A stretch of DNA of 64,000 nucleotides from Phycisphaerales bacterium (GCA_016716475.1 JADJWG010000002.1:1-64000), one strand, 5' to 3'; shown: positions 50,099-59,259, counted from the stretch's first letter. The notes: a model not told the origin generated them from the sequence alone. Numbers and translations: made by a program.

Positions 50099-50116
50099 CG
50101 CACTTCGTGAAGTGCG
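50099..50116. repeat. 8-bp inverted repeat upstream of clpC
   Basis: CGCACTTC (50099-50106) and GAAGTGCG (50109-50116) form a near-perfect palindrome with a two-base centre. It lies between clpC and the membrane protein gene (both leftward), about 180 bases upstream of the clpC start. It could be a hairpin at the end of the upstream operon or an operator for clpC. It does not match CIRCE or CtsR sites. Confidence 0.4.
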
Positions 50117-50165
50117 GAAACCAGCGCGGTACGCGGGGGCTGTGAACCAGGGCTGCCGTAGGGGT

Positions 50166-50756
50166 TCAGGACTGTCGGGGACCGGAGTGCGGCTCCGCCC
50201 CGGCCAGGGCCACGAGCGCCCGGTGAGCCGTCGCGCGGTAGAGCCCATGGCGATCGGTGCGCAGGACCAACTCCCACACCGTTCGCGCCTGGGCGTGGTC
50301 GCCGGCGGCTGCCAGTGCCTCGGCGGCGCGTACCGCGACGAGCAGGTCCGTTGCCAAGTGGCATTGCAGTGGCTCGAGCGCCCGCAGGGCGGTCTGCGGG
50401 TCACCGGAAGCCATGGCACGCCGCGCAGTGATCAGGGCAGCCCGTCGCATGGCGGCGTGGGCGGCAGCGGCCTGCTCGCGCACGGTTTGCGCCAGTTTGA
50501 ACTGTGCGGCGACGTAGACCGCGATTGTCAGAACGACAACGATATAGACTGCCCAGGGTGGCGGCTCGTACGGGATGACCGCGATCCAGAGGACGGACAG
50601 GAGAGAGAATACCCAGAATACGGCACCGAACAGCAGGCCATGGCCCCAAGCGCCGATCAGGAGCAGGCCCGCTCCGGGGGTCAACAAGTTCATAGCGTAC
50701 TGGGCCCGGGTAGGGGCTGGCGTGGCGGGCGGGGCATTGGTCAAACTTGGAATCAT
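50166..50756 (-). CDS. membrane protein with C-terminal TPR-like part
   Basis: A 196-residue protein. Two hydrophobic segments are clear (LLTPGAGLLLIGAWGHGLLFGAVFWVFSLLSVLWIAVI and AVYIVVVLTIAVYVAAQF), with a cytosolic Ala-rich helical C-terminus (ALRALEPLQCHLATDLLVAVRAAEALAAAGDHAQARTVWELVL) that resembles tetratricopeptide helices. No family recognised. It lies 10 bases after the glycosyltransferase stop and is probably co-transcribed with it. Confidence 0.7.
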   Translation of the reverse strand: MIPSLTNAPPATPAPTRAQYAMNLLTPGAGLLLIGAWGHGLLFGAVFWVFSLLSVLWIAVIPYEPPPWAVYIVVVLTIAVYVAAQFKLAQTVREQAAAAHAAMRRAALITARRAMASGDPQTALRALEPLQCHLATDLLVAVRAAEALAAAGDHAQARTVWELVLRTDRHGLYRATAHRALVALAGAEPHSGPRQS

Positions 50757-50766
50757 CCTCTCCAGA

Positions 50767-51858
50767 TTACCCGTTACGGCTGGATTGCGCCACCTCGGTG
50801 TACAGTTCCCCCAGGCGCTGCAAGAGTACCGCGAGGGGGTGGTGTGCGCGGGCGTACTCCCGAGCCGAAGCCGCGAGTTCGGCCGCCTGTGCCGGTTTCT
50901 CCAGCACGCGGGCGAGCAGGTAGGCCAGTTCCGTGGCTGAGCCGGGCGTAAACATCCAGCAGGTGCGATCTTCGTGGAACCAGGGGCCGCGCTGCTGGCG
51001 CGCGGCGATCACCGGCTTGGCGTGCCCCATCGCACTGAGCGCCACGAGCGCATACTCCTGCTCCTCCGCTGGAACCACGACAATGTCGACTTCCGGGAGT
51101 ACACGGTCCCAGAGCTGCGGTGTGTCGAGCAGTGAGACGCACGCCCCCAAGTTCAGCTCGCGCAACTTCTGCCACACGGGTTCGATGCCTGGGCCGGCGC
51201 CCAGGAGGGCCACCTGAACCCGCTCGCCACCGGGGGCGAACTGGGCTACGGCCTCCAGCAGAGCCGCGCAGCCGGTGTATTGCGCAAATGATGTCACCGC
51301 CAGTACGCTGCAGATGGCGCTCTCAGGACGCGCCGCCGGCGCGCTCAGGGGCACGAAGGCGGCCGGCAGATCGCGGACACCCCCCGGCACGACTTCTCCG
51401 ACCTCACCACTCCGCACAGAGCTGATCCGCCATTCATGCGGACCAGCCCGCAGCGATTCCAGGCGTCGGTGATGACGCCGATTCAGGGCATGCACGATCA
51501 GTGGAAGTCGCGCGGTTTGTGTCCATTGCCGGATCCACCCCAGCCCCGTCGTGCCCCAGAGATGTACCACAGACGGCTGTGGTAGCACCTGTCGGCGCAG
51601 ATAACGCCAGAGCGGCCAGGCGCGCCAGCCGCTGAGGTCGCGGACGAGGTGCGCCCCGACCGCAGCATCGCCCAGGCGCAGGATCAATTCTTCGTCGTTG
51701 GTCAGCAGCGTGGAGTGTACTCCTTGCCGAGCCAGCCCCCGCAGTGTCTCGGCAATGAGTGGCATGAAGGCAGCCGCTGTCCGGCGCTCGGCCACATGCA
51801 GAATGGGGCCCAGTGCGGCCGTTGGTGCCGGGGGCGTTTCGAGCGGCGTACGGGTCAT
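50767..51858 (-). CDS. GT4-type (group 1) glycosyltransferase
   Basis: A 363-residue GT-B glycosyltransferase. The ATG at 51858 is chosen because the N-terminal domain begins soon after (GPILHVAERRTAAAFMPLI); the longer open frame upstream is low-complexity. Domain 2 shows the group-1 pattern: AICSVLAVTSFAQYTGCAALLEAVAQF, VQVALLGAGPGIEPVWQKL, and the nucleotide-sugar site DIVVVPAEEQEYALVALSAMGHAKPVIAARQQ (E-x7-E with the second Glu replaced by Ala). The change at the E-x7-E motif makes activity uncertain. Donor and acceptor unknown. Confidence 0.82.
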   Translation of the reverse strand: MTRTPLETPPAPTAALGPILHVAERRTAAAFMPLIAETLRGLARQGVHSTLLTNDEELILRLGDAAVGAHLVRDLSGWRAWPLWRYLRRQVLPQPSVVHLWGTTGLGWIRQWTQTARLPLIVHALNRRHHRRLESLRAGPHEWRISSVRSGEVGEVVPGGVRDLPAAFVPLSAPAARPESAICSVLAVTSFAQYTGCAALLEAVAQFAPGGERVQVALLGAGPGIEPVWQKLRELNLGACVSLLDTPQLWDRVLPEVDIVVVPAEEQEYALVALSAMGHAKPVIAARQQRGPWFHEDRTCWMFTPGSATELAYLLARVLEKPAQAAELAASAREYARAHHPLAVLLQRLGELYTEVAQSSRNG

Positions 51859-51977
51859 CGGGTGCAAGATAGCAGGGATCGTCCAGAAGTTTGAGACCTC
51901 TGCAGACGAACAGCACGCACCACCCTGCCAGTGCCGATCGCGGGTAAACTTCCGCAGCGTGTGGTGCGGAGTCGTGC

Positions 51978-52838
51978 ATGCCGGAAATTGTCTGGTGGCT
52001 GGATGCGACGGGTGTCGGCCTGGGAGCGGCGCTGGCTCTTGGAGCCGCTGTGCACCTGCTGCAGAGCGGACGCTGGCGGGAGCCCCTGCACATGGCGCCG
52101 CCACTACACACGCAAGCGGATTTTTTCGGCGTGCTGCTCACGTTCGTGGTCTACGCGGGTGTGGTGCTGTTGCTGCAACACGCGATCGAGGCGATCCTCG
52201 GCCCGCCGGAGATGTCTGAAGGTGCCCTGCGGCCGGGGGCAGCGCGTTGGCACTGGCTGCAGTCGGCAGACCTGGCAGGCAAGCTGGTGGCCTGCGGCAT
52301 CATGCTGTGGCTCCTGCGACCAGCGACCGCGGACGGGACCGTACCGCGATCTGGTGCGATACGGGTTGGGCTGATCAGTTTCGGTGCCTTTTTAGCGCTG
52401 CTTCCGCTGATGAGTGCCCAGTTGCAACTCGGCCGAGCGGTCTGGCATTGGCTGCATCCGGATGCACCTCTGCCCGAACACATGGTGCTGGAGGCGTTGC
52501 GGCAGAGCGCCTGGGGCGCCTGGGGGCGTGCGCAGCTCATCCTTGCGGCGGTGCTGGTTGCACCGCTGGTGGAAGAATTGTTCTTTCGGGGGGTCGTCCT
52601 CGATGCCTTCCGGCGTGTTCTGGGGCGACATTGGCCCGCGATCGTGGCGTCGGCGGTGGTCTTCGGTGTGGTGCATGCTCAGCCACAGGACAAACTGCCG
52701 CTGGTCACGATGGGGCTGGTGCTCGGCTACCTGCGCGTGCGTTATGCAGCCCTCTGGCCGTGCGTGGTTGTACACGTGCTCTTCAACCTGCGCACGATGC
52801 TGGCGGCCGTTCTCATGGAATCGGACGGAGTGGACTGA
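51978..52838 (+). CDS. CPBP-family intramembrane metalloprotease
   Basis: A 286-residue polytopic protein with the three CPBP (CAAX protease/ABI) motifs: E-E-x3-R in APLVEELFFRGVVL (about residue 199), F-x3-H in VVFGVVHAQP, and H-x3-N in VVHVLFN near the C-terminus. Such intramembrane proteases cleave prenylated or small membrane proteins; bacterial members are often linked to peptide maturation or immunity, but no partner gene is here. Divergent from the glycosyltransferase gene and 76 bases upstream of guaB. Confidence 0.92.
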   Translation: MPEIVWWLDATGVGLGAALALGAAVHLLQSGRWREPLHMAPPLHTQADFFGVLLTFVVYAGVVLLLQHAIEAILGPPEMSEGALRPGAARWHWLQSADLAGKLVACGIMLWLLRPATADGTVPRSGAIRVGLISFGAFLALLPLMSAQLQLGRAVWHWLHPDAPLPEHMVLEALRQSAWGAWGRAQLILAAVLVAPLVEELFFRGVVLDAFRRVLGRHWPAIVASAVVFGVVHAQPQDKLPLVTMGLVLGYLRVRYAALWPCVVVHVLFNLRTMLAAVLMESDGVD

Positions 52839-52914
52839 CGCCTGTACACGGGTGCGCCGCTTGTCGGTTCGACCGCTCCCTTGACGCCGTCGGGGGGCCG
52901 ATTATGCTTCATCC

Positions 52915-54390
52915 ATGGTGGACGAAACGCACATTCCGAAGGTCATCGGGCAGGCCCTCACCTACGACGATGTGCTGCTGGTTCCGCGCCGGGCGACCAG
53001 GCACCCGCGCGACCTGGACGTCAGCACGCAGCTCACCCGCAATATCCGGATCAACATTCCGCTTGTCAGCGCACCGATGGATACCGTCACCGAAAGCATC
53101 CTCGCGATTGCGCTCGCGCAGGAAGGTGGGATCGGGATCATCCATCGCAACCTCTCGATCGAGGAGCAGACGCGCGAGGTTCACAAGGTCAAGCGTTCCG
53201 AGAGCGGTGTGATCCTGGACCCGGTGACGTTGCGCCCGGAAGACTCCGTGGCCCGCGCCCAGGAGATCATGCGGCTGCACAACGTCAGCGGGATTCCTGT
53301 CACGCGCGCGGATGGCACGCTGGTGGGGATCCTGACGCGCCGGGACATGAAGTTTCTCGAGTCGTACGAGAAGCGCATTGCCGACGTGATGACCAGCGAC
53401 AACCTCGTCAAGGCCCCGCCGCACACGACCCTGGACGAAGCTGAGGCGATCCTGAAGCAGCACAAGGTCGAGAAGCTGTTGCTGGTGAACGCCCAGAACC
53501 GGCTGGCCGGCTTGATCACCATGCGGGATATCGAGCGTGCCCGCGAGTTCCCGCAGCGTTGTTCGGATGCCCGCGGGCGACTGCGGGTCGGGGCGGCCAT
53601 TGGTGTGCATGACTATGAGCGCGCCACGCAATTGCTCGCGGCAGATGTGGATGTGCTCGTGGTGGATACGGCCCACGGCCACAGCGACGCGGTCCTCGAA
53701 ACCGTCCGCACGCTCCGACGCGAGCACCGCATCGAGATCATCGCGGGCAACGTCGCAACAGCGGAAGGCGCGCGTGATCTGGCCGACGCCGGGGCGGACG
53801 CGGTGAAGGTGGGCATCGGACCCGGGGCGATCTGTACGACGCGGGTGGTCGCGGGTGCGGGCATCCCCCAGGTTACGGCGATCATGCAGTGTGCCGAGGC
53901 CGTGGATGTGCCGGTCATTGCCGACGGTGGCATTCGCTATAGCGGTGACATTGCGAAGGCGCTCGCTGCCGGCGCTTCCAGCGTGATGCTCGGCTCGCTC
54001 TTCGCGGGGCTGGACGAGTCCCCTGGGCAGCTCGTGCTCTGGAAAGGACGGCGTTTCAAGGAATATCGGGGCATGGGTTCGCTGGGCGCTATGGTGCGCG
54101 GCAGCGCCGAGCGCTACGGCCAGGCAGCCGACCAGCCGCAGAAGATGGTGCCGGAGGGCGTTGAGGGTCGCGTACCCTATCGCGGGCACCTGAGTGAGTA
54201 CGTGCTCCAGCTCGTCGGCGGCCTGCGCCAGGGCATGGGCTATTGCGGTGTCGCGAACATCGCGGAACTGCGTCGGGATGCGCGTTTTGTGCGCGTCACG
54301 CACGCCGGCGTGATCGAATCGCATCCGCACGATATTGTGATTACGAAAGAGCCGAGCAATTACGCAATCGACCACGCGGCTGAAGAATAG
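52915..54390 (+). CDS. guaB: inosine-5'-monophosphate dehydrogenase
   Basis: A 491-residue TIM-barrel enzyme making XMP from IMP, the rate-limiting step to GMP. Motifs: ALTYDDVLLVP, VSAPMDTVTE, the catalytic loop GIGPGAICTTRVVAGAG (Cys about residue 307), VIADGGIRYSGDIAKALAAGA and EGVEGRVPYRG. Two CBS domains (about residues 92-205) sit in the usual insertion. NAD is the cofactor. A small lipoprotein gene follows 64 bases later. Confidence 0.98.
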   Translation: MVDETHIPKVIGQALTYDDVLLVPRRATRHPRDLDVSTQLTRNIRINIPLVSAPMDTVTESILAIALAQEGGIGIIHRNLSIEEQTREVHKVKRSESGVILDPVTLRPEDSVARAQEIMRLHNVSGIPVTRADGTLVGILTRRDMKFLESYEKRIADVMTSDNLVKAPPHTTLDEAEAILKQHKVEKLLLVNAQNRLAGLITMRDIERAREFPQRCSDARGRLRVGAAIGVHDYERATQLLAADVDVLVVDTAHGHSDAVLETVRTLRREHRIEIIAGNVATAEGARDLADAGADAVKVGIGPGAICTTRVVAGAGIPQVTAIMQCAEAVDVPVIADGGIRYSGDIAKALAAGASSVMLGSLFAGLDESPGQLVLWKGRRFKEYRGMGSLGAMVRGSAERYGQAADQPQKMVPEGVEGRVPYRGHLSEYVLQLVGGLRQGMGYCGVANIAELRRDARFVRVTHAGVIESHPHDIVITKEPSNYAIDHAAEE

Positions 54391-54454
54391 GATCAGGCAC
54401 TCCGGTTACTGGGGTGCGCAACTTGGGCGGGCATGGATGGAAGCGGAGATGACA

Positions 54455-55048
54455 ATGCACCGAGTGGCAACCTGGATGCGTGTAACGCTGTGTGCGGGGC
54501 CGGTGCTGATCGTGGCCGGCTGCGCGAATACGATGAATCATTTTCATGAAGACGGTCCGGCGGTCACCGCTGCCTGGCAATCCCCGACTGAAATCGAGAT
54601 GCGGGCTCGGTATCAGCCGGCGTCCGTGCGGCAGCGTGAATGGGCGGCCAAGACGATCGCGCCACAGGACGGCGGGGTTCGGCATTGGCCGCTCTACTTC
54701 GAGGACCCCTTTGTGGACAAGGGGCACGGGCGCACGGATGAGACCCACTACCACAACGTGTGGCGCGGCGGCTGGGAGGATCCCTTCGCGGCGGTGTACA
54801 ACTATGCCCGCTTCACGGCGAATTGGCTGTTCGTGCCGGTGAGCGCTGCGGTGACGCCCCCGTGGACCATTATGGAAAGCGACGGCTTCGTCAGCCGACA
54901 ACTGCTCTGGTACGACCACGATGCGCGCGTCATCGGTTCGACCCTTTTCGCACGCGAGGCCCCGGCAGACACTCCCGAACCCACCCCGGCCGAGGAGGTC
55001 CCTGCGGTCGAGGAACAACCCGAGCCGGAGGACGGTCAGGCGGTGTAG
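54455..55048 (+). CDS. lipoprotein of unknown function
   Basis: A 197-residue protein. Three in-frame ATGs are possible (54437, 54449, 54455); the last has GGAG with a 6-base spacer and is chosen. The signal peptide ends LIVAGC, a lipobox, so the protein should be lipidated at that Cys. The mature part has YARFTANWLFVPVSAAVTPP as a recognisable hydrophobic segment, otherwise polar, and ends in an acidic Glu/Pro-rich tail. No family recognised. It is in the same direction as guaB but unlikely to be functionally related. Confidence 0.75.
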   Translation: MHRVATWMRVTLCAGPVLIVAGCANTMNHFHEDGPAVTAAWQSPTEIEMRARYQPASVRQREWAAKTIAPQDGGVRHWPLYFEDPFVDKGHGRTDETHYHNVWRGGWEDPFAAVYNYARFTANWLFVPVSAAVTPPWTIMESDGFVSRQLLWYDHDARVIGSTLFAREAPADTPEPTPAEEVPAVEEQPEPEDGQAV

Positions 55049-55073
55049 ATTGCCGAGCAGGGGGCGGCTCGCG

Positions 55074-55994
55074 TCAGTCTTCGGCGGGGGCCGGTGGCAT
55101 GGGCGGGGGCCGGTGGTCGGTTACGGCGGGCGGGGGGGTGGCTTGCCAGGCACCGTGGTGCCAGTCGGCCAGCTTTTCCATGGGGAAATCCACCTGTTCG
55201 TAACCCCGCTCCCGGGTGGCCTGTTCGAGTGCGGGACGCAGCAGCTCACCCACGTAGTCGTGCGGCACGAGCAGTGCGTATGTGCGGGCGCCCGTGCGAT
55301 CGAGCCCCGCGCTGCCGAACGCGAACAATCGTCCGCCAAACCACTCACCCAGCAACAGGCCGGCCCCGCGATCCTGGTGTGCGAGTAGATCGAGCACGAA
55401 CACTTCGGCGGCCACCGCGGATTCTTCCAGCGGCACCCGGGGATCGGGACCCATCCGGTGCTGCAGCAGCGCGATCATCGCCGGCGCATCCGCGCGCGTC
55501 AGTGGACGCACTGCGGGCGGACCGGCGGGCGACCCGTCATAGGGGGTTGGCGCGGCATGGCCGAAACACCGCAACATCGCGAGCCGCGCGTGCGGCTGCC
55601 AGAAGGCCCGATGCAGCGGCTGGAAGTGGAAACGCCCGTAGACCGCCTCGTCCAACTCGGCCGTCGCGAACAGGTACAGCCAGCGCCCGCCGGTCATTTC
55701 GAACCACGCCGCCACGGCTTCGAATAACTGCCGCGCGAGGCCCCGCCGACGGCGCTCGGGTCGCACCAGCGCCGGGCGAACAATGCCAACGTCGCCGCAC
55801 CGGCCGATGCCGAAGCAGCCGCCGAGATGGTGGGCATCCTCGGGTGCGATGGCAAACGCGTCATGCGCGCCGGGCACGCCCTCTGCCACGCGGATCCGCA
55901 GATCGTCCAGGAAGGCACGATTCTCGTTATGAAAGAGGTCCTCCAGCGCAGGCCAGCGCTGTGGGGCAGGCGGCACAATGACGACGGGCTTCAT
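55074..55994 (-). CDS. GNAT-family acetyltransferase
   Basis: A 306-residue protein. The N-terminal half is a GNAT fold with the acetyl-CoA motif A as VRPERRRRGLARQLFEAV (R/Q-x2-G-x-A/G pattern). The C-terminal half (VRPLTRADAPAMIALLQHRMG, EVFVLDLLAHQDRGAGLLLG, VGELLRPALEQATRERGYEQVDFPME) looks like a second, degenerate GNAT-like domain. Substrate unknown. Ends in a Pro-rich tail. Convergent with the lipoprotein gene. Confidence 0.82.
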   Translation of the reverse strand: MKPVVIVPPAPQRWPALEDLFHNENRAFLDDLRIRVAEGVPGAHDAFAIAPEDAHHLGGCFGIGRCGDVGIVRPALVRPERRRRGLARQLFEAVAAWFEMTGGRWLYLFATAELDEAVYGRFHFQPLHRAFWQPHARLAMLRCFGHAAPTPYDGSPAGPPAVRPLTRADAPAMIALLQHRMGPDPRVPLEESAVAAEVFVLDLLAHQDRGAGLLLGEWFGGRLFAFGSAGLDRTGARTYALLVPHDYVGELLRPALEQATRERGYEQVDFPMEKLADWHHGAWQATPPPAVTDHRPPPMPPAPAED

Positions 55995-56196
55995 AGCGAC
56001 CCCTCGGCCACGGGGACCGCGGAGCAGGATGCCTTACGAACGCCGTGAGCATCGTACGCGCTGCCGCCGCTTTGTCTACCGGCGCCGGTAGGTGACTTCG
56101 CGCTGTGCCACGGCCGCTTTACACTACCTAAGTGTCCGCTTTCAGACATCACGCCGCCGGCGGTGTCCGGTGGTTTTGACCCGTGAGGTAGTCGCG

Positions 56197-57345
56197 ATGA
56201 AGAAGATCCGCCTGTTCACCCCCGGTCCGTGTGCCGTACCCGAGGAAGTGCTGATCGAGATGGCCCGCCCGTTCCATCATCACCGGACGGACTGGTTCAA
56301 GGGGCTGATGGAAGACGCGACGAAGAAGCTCCAGAAAGTGCTCCAGACCGAACATGAAGTTCTGATCCTGACCGGGTCCGGCACGGCGACGGCCGAGGCG
56401 GCCATCATCGGCTGTAACCCGCCGGGGTCGAAACTGCTGACGATCGAGGCGGGGAAGTTCGGGCAGCGCTGGGGTGAAATTGCCCAGCAGTATGGCCTCG
56501 AGGTCACGCGCTATGAGGTGGAATGGGGCACGGCACCGACGGCCGAGGAGGTCGCCGAACTACTCAGGAAAGACCCCGCGATTACGAGTGTGATGGTCGT
56601 ACACAGTGAAACTTCCACCGCGACGGTGTGCGATCTCGAGGCCATCGCGAAGGTCTGTCGGGCGGCTGACAAGCTTCTGATCGCGGACTGCATCACTTCG
56701 GCCGGCGCGCTGCCGCTCAAACCCGACAAGTGGGGCGTGGATGTGGTGATCACGGGGGCCCAGAAGGCGCTGATGCTGCCGCCGGGGCTCGGCTTCCTGG
56801 CCCTCAGCGCGCGGGCGTGCAAAGTGATCGAGTCCCACAAATCGCAACCCGCGTATTACCTGAACCTGAACAAGGCGCGCAAAGCTGCGAAAGAGCACGA
56901 TACGCCATTCACACCGGCGCATCTGCTGGTCCGCGGGCTGGTGGTCGCCCTGGACCTGCTGCTCGACGAGGGCATGGAGCAGGTCTGGAGGCGCGTCGCG
57001 GCAATGGCGGCGGCCACGCGGGCGGCCGGTGAAGCCATTGGCCTGAAAGTGTTCTCCCAATCACCCTCGGACTCGGTGACGGCGCTGTGCCCGCCGGAGG
57101 GCATCAAAGTCAAGGCGCTGCGGGAAGAACTCGAACAGCGCTATGGCATCGAGTCGGCCGGCGGACAGGACCAGCTCAAGGGCAAGATCTTCCGAATCGG
57201 GCACATGGGCTACGTGGACGAAATGGACACGGTGCTGGCGGTCGCAGCCCTGGAGCAGGTCCTGCTCAAGCTGGGGCATCGGTTCGACCTTGGCGCCGGC
57301 GTTACGGCAGCCCAGCAGGTGATCGCGGAAAGACTCACAAAGTAG
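56197..57345 (+). CDS. class V aminotransferase (serine-pyruvate/alanine-glyoxylate type)
   Basis: A 382-residue PLP enzyme. The ATG at 56197 has GAGG upstream and matches the family start (RLFTPGPCAVPEEVL, the PGPT-like N-terminal motif). Further marks: ILTGSGTATAEAAI, VVHSETSTATVCDLEAIA, LLIADCITSAGALPL (Asp that holds the PLP ring nitrogen) and VVITGAQKALMLPPGLGF with the PLP Lys. It probably transfers amino groups between serine or alanine and glyoxylate or pyruvate, or splits phosphoserine-like substrates. The exact substrate is not decided. Confidence 0.92.
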   Translation: MKKIRLFTPGPCAVPEEVLIEMARPFHHHRTDWFKGLMEDATKKLQKVLQTEHEVLILTGSGTATAEAAIIGCNPPGSKLLTIEAGKFGQRWGEIAQQYGLEVTRYEVEWGTAPTAEEVAELLRKDPAITSVMVVHSETSTATVCDLEAIAKVCRAADKLLIADCITSAGALPLKPDKWGVDVVITGAQKALMLPPGLGFLALSARACKVIESHKSQPAYYLNLNKARKAAKEHDTPFTPAHLLVRGLVVALDLLLDEGMEQVWRRVAAMAAATRAAGEAIGLKVFSQSPSDSVTALCPPEGIKVKALREELEQRYGIESAGGQDQLKGKIFRIGHMGYVDEMDTVLAVAALEQVLLKLGHRFDLGAGVTAAQQVIAERLTK

Positions 57346-57429
57346 TAATGGACGATAGGGACAATGGAGCGCTGGGAGAGTGGGTCGCATGATGTGGAGC
57401 CCCGTGTGTAGGGGCGCCCCAGCATGGAC

Positions 57430-57789
57430 CTATCGATTCACCCGCCGTACCAGCGCGAACAGCACACCGAGCACCACCGCGACAGCGATACTGGCCAAAA
57501 GGCAAGTCATCCCGAACAGTGCGAGGACTCCGGCGACATCGGGCGCTCCCCGGCGGGCGGCGGAGTCCGGGGCGAGCGGGGCGGCACTGGGGGCGGTGGC
57601 CGGCGCGGGGGCGGTGGTCGGCTGGGTCGCCAGTGCGGGCGCGGTGGCCGGTGGAACGGTCGCGGCCCGGAGCGCTGCCGTGGTCGTCGGAACCGGCGAT
57701 CGGGCCGCCAGCGGCGTGATCCCCGAGTGCAACGCGACGATCAGTGCGAGAATGAGCAATGCGGGATGTTGGACGCGGGACGGCCACAT
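57430..57789 (-). CDS. small exported or membrane-anchored protein, Thr/Pro/Ala-rich
   Basis: A 119-residue protein starting at the ATG at 57789. An N-terminal hydrophobic segment (ALLILALIVALHSGITPLAA) is followed by a Thr/Ala/Pro-rich stretch (TTTAALRAATVPPATAPALA), then a second membrane segment (LLASIAVAVVLGVLFALV) and a basic end. The long antisense frame continuing upstream is a shadow of the ALG10-like gene. No ribosome site is obvious; a TATACT lies just upstream without a -35. Possibly a bitopic envelope protein of unknown role. Confidence 0.5.
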   Translation of the reverse strand: MWPSRVQHPALLILALIVALHSGITPLAARSPVPTTTAALRAATVPPATAPALATQPTTAPAPATAPSAAPLAPDSAARRGAPDVAGVLALFGMTCLLASIAVAVVLGVLFALVRRVNR

Positions 57790-58026
57790 AAGAGAAGTAT
57801 ACTGCACGCTGCACACCGCCGTCGTGGCGGCGTGACGGCGGCGGACTCGGCGAAGCCAGCACTTCGACATGAGCGCGAACGTCATGTGCCAATTCTGGTC
57901 ACAGGGTCCAAGACACCGCTTGCGGCGCGGTGTCATGCCCACACTTGACCGCACTATTCGGCGGAGGGGACGCATAACTTGGTAGCCCTTGGCCCCCGAG
58001 CGCGGTTGGGAACCGGAGGGCGTCAA

Positions 58027-59241
58027 GTGGGTTGGGGAATCCCGGTAGCTTGGGCCGTGCTGCTGCTCTGGTGGGGTGTTCTGGCGTGGACCAAGCCGCA
58101 GCCGGTCGTAGACGAGGTGATTCACACCCCGGCGGTATTGGCGCTCGCCACGGGAGACTTTGCGCCTGTCCGTGAATTGCCGATGCTGCCCGGGTACCAC
58201 CTCCTGGCGGCGGGGATTGTGCGACTGGGCGGCGATTGGGCTGCGCTGCGCGGCGTCAATGTGTTCTTCGTGGGCTTGGGTGCCTGTTGCCTTTACGCGG
58301 CCGCTTGCCGTCGCGGGGATGAGGATCCGGATGCGACGGTGTTGCTTCAGGTCCTCAACCCGGCCGGCTTCTGGCTGTTCGCGCTGGTGTACACGGAGCC
58401 GCTTAGCTGGCTCCTGCTCGCGATCGCCGTCTGGCTGCATACGTTGCGCCGGCCGGGACTCACCGCGGCCGTGCTGGTGCTCAGCGTGCTGGTGCGGCAG
58501 TCCAACGTGGTCTGGCTCGTGCTCTTTGCGGTGTGGTCGTGGCTCAATGCCTACCCGGCGACTGCGCCGCCTGCACGGCGGTTGCTTCGGCGCGGGAGGG
58601 TTTTGTCGGCGTACGGCGTGGCGGTCATCGTCGCGGGCCTCATCCTGCTGCTGAACGTGGGCTGGGTAATGCTGCCGAATCCCAACAACCGCGCCGGCCT
58701 GAATCCGGCGACACTCTTCCTGTGCGGATTCATCGCGGCCCTGGTGTGGGTGCCGCTCTGGCTGCCGGACCTGTTCCGGAACTGGCGTACGGTGTATGGG
58801 CCGGCGCTGCGACGCGCGAGCGTGTGCGGTATGCTGTTGGCCGGGGGTATCACGCTTTTCCTCGTGTACCGCAATCCACACCACTGGAATTCCAACCCGA
58901 ACTACCTGCATGATGCCTTCGCCGAAACCCTGCTGCGCATACCTGTGGCGCGTGCCGCGGTGATCATGGTACTTCTGGCAGCGATGGTACCCCTGGTGCG
59001 GTTCGCGCAGCAGATTCGCCATGCCGCACAACTCCTCCCGGCCTGGATCTTCGTTCTGCTATTCGTGGCGCCCCACTTCCTGGCGGACCATCGCTATGCG
59101 ATCCTGCCGGTGCTCATTCTCCATGCGGCCGCACGGTATACGCGCTACGAAGCGCGGGTGTTATGTGTGTGGAGCGGTCTGCTCACACTTGGAGCCGCGG
59201 CGTACTTTGTCCGCTTTGGAGCCGAGCGTGCCGGGCTTTAG
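58027..59241 (+). CDS. ALG10/DIE2-like membrane glycosyltransferase
   Basis: A 404-residue polytopic protein. The GTG at 58027, 6 bases after GGAGGG, is preferred over a TTG 48 bases upstream. The first loop reads PVVDEVIHTPAVLALATGDF and MLPGYHLL, closely like the MDEIFHxPQAQ-[x]n-TTxPGLY loop of the eukaryotic ALG10 alpha-1,2-glucosyltransferase. It is followed by LLQVLNPAGFWLFALVYTEP, LVRQSNVVWLVLF (compare FRQTNIIW) and FLADHRYAILPV (compare LADNRHYTFY). ALG10 (GT59) adds the last glucose to the dolichol-linked N-glycan precursor. A bacterial member would be expected to use a polyprenyl-phosphate sugar. Family membership rests on motif order and needs a profile search. Confidence 0.6.
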   Translation: MGWGIPVAWAVLLLWWGVLAWTKPQPVVDEVIHTPAVLALATGDFAPVRELPMLPGYHLLAAGIVRLGGDWAALRGVNVFFVGLGACCLYAAACRRGDEDPDATVLLQVLNPAGFWLFALVYTEPLSWLLLAIAVWLHTLRRPGLTAAVLVLSVLVRQSNVVWLVLFAVWSWLNAYPATAPPARRLLRRGRVLSAYGVAVIVAGLILLLNVGWVMLPNPNNRAGLNPATLFLCGFIAALVWVPLWLPDLFRNWRTVYGPALRRASVCGMLLAGGITLFLVYRNPHHWNSNPNYLHDAFAETLLRIPVARAAVIMVLLAAMVPLVRFAQQIRHAAQLLPAWIFVLLFVAPHFLADHRYAILPVLILHAAARYTRYEARVLCVWSGLLTLGAAAYFVRFGAERAGL

Positions 59242-59259
59242 CCCCCGAGTGTCCGAACG

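Noticed and set aside
52909..54375. 488-residue open frame on the minus strand across guaB
   Set aside because: Complement of a complete IMP dehydrogenase gene; translation is His/Arg-rich with no domain.
57790..59031. long upstream part of the minus-strand frame that contains the small Thr/Pro/Ala-rich protein
   Set aside because: It is antisense to the ALG10-like gene and highly basic; only the portion from the ATG at 57789 has a signal-like helix and plausible protein character.
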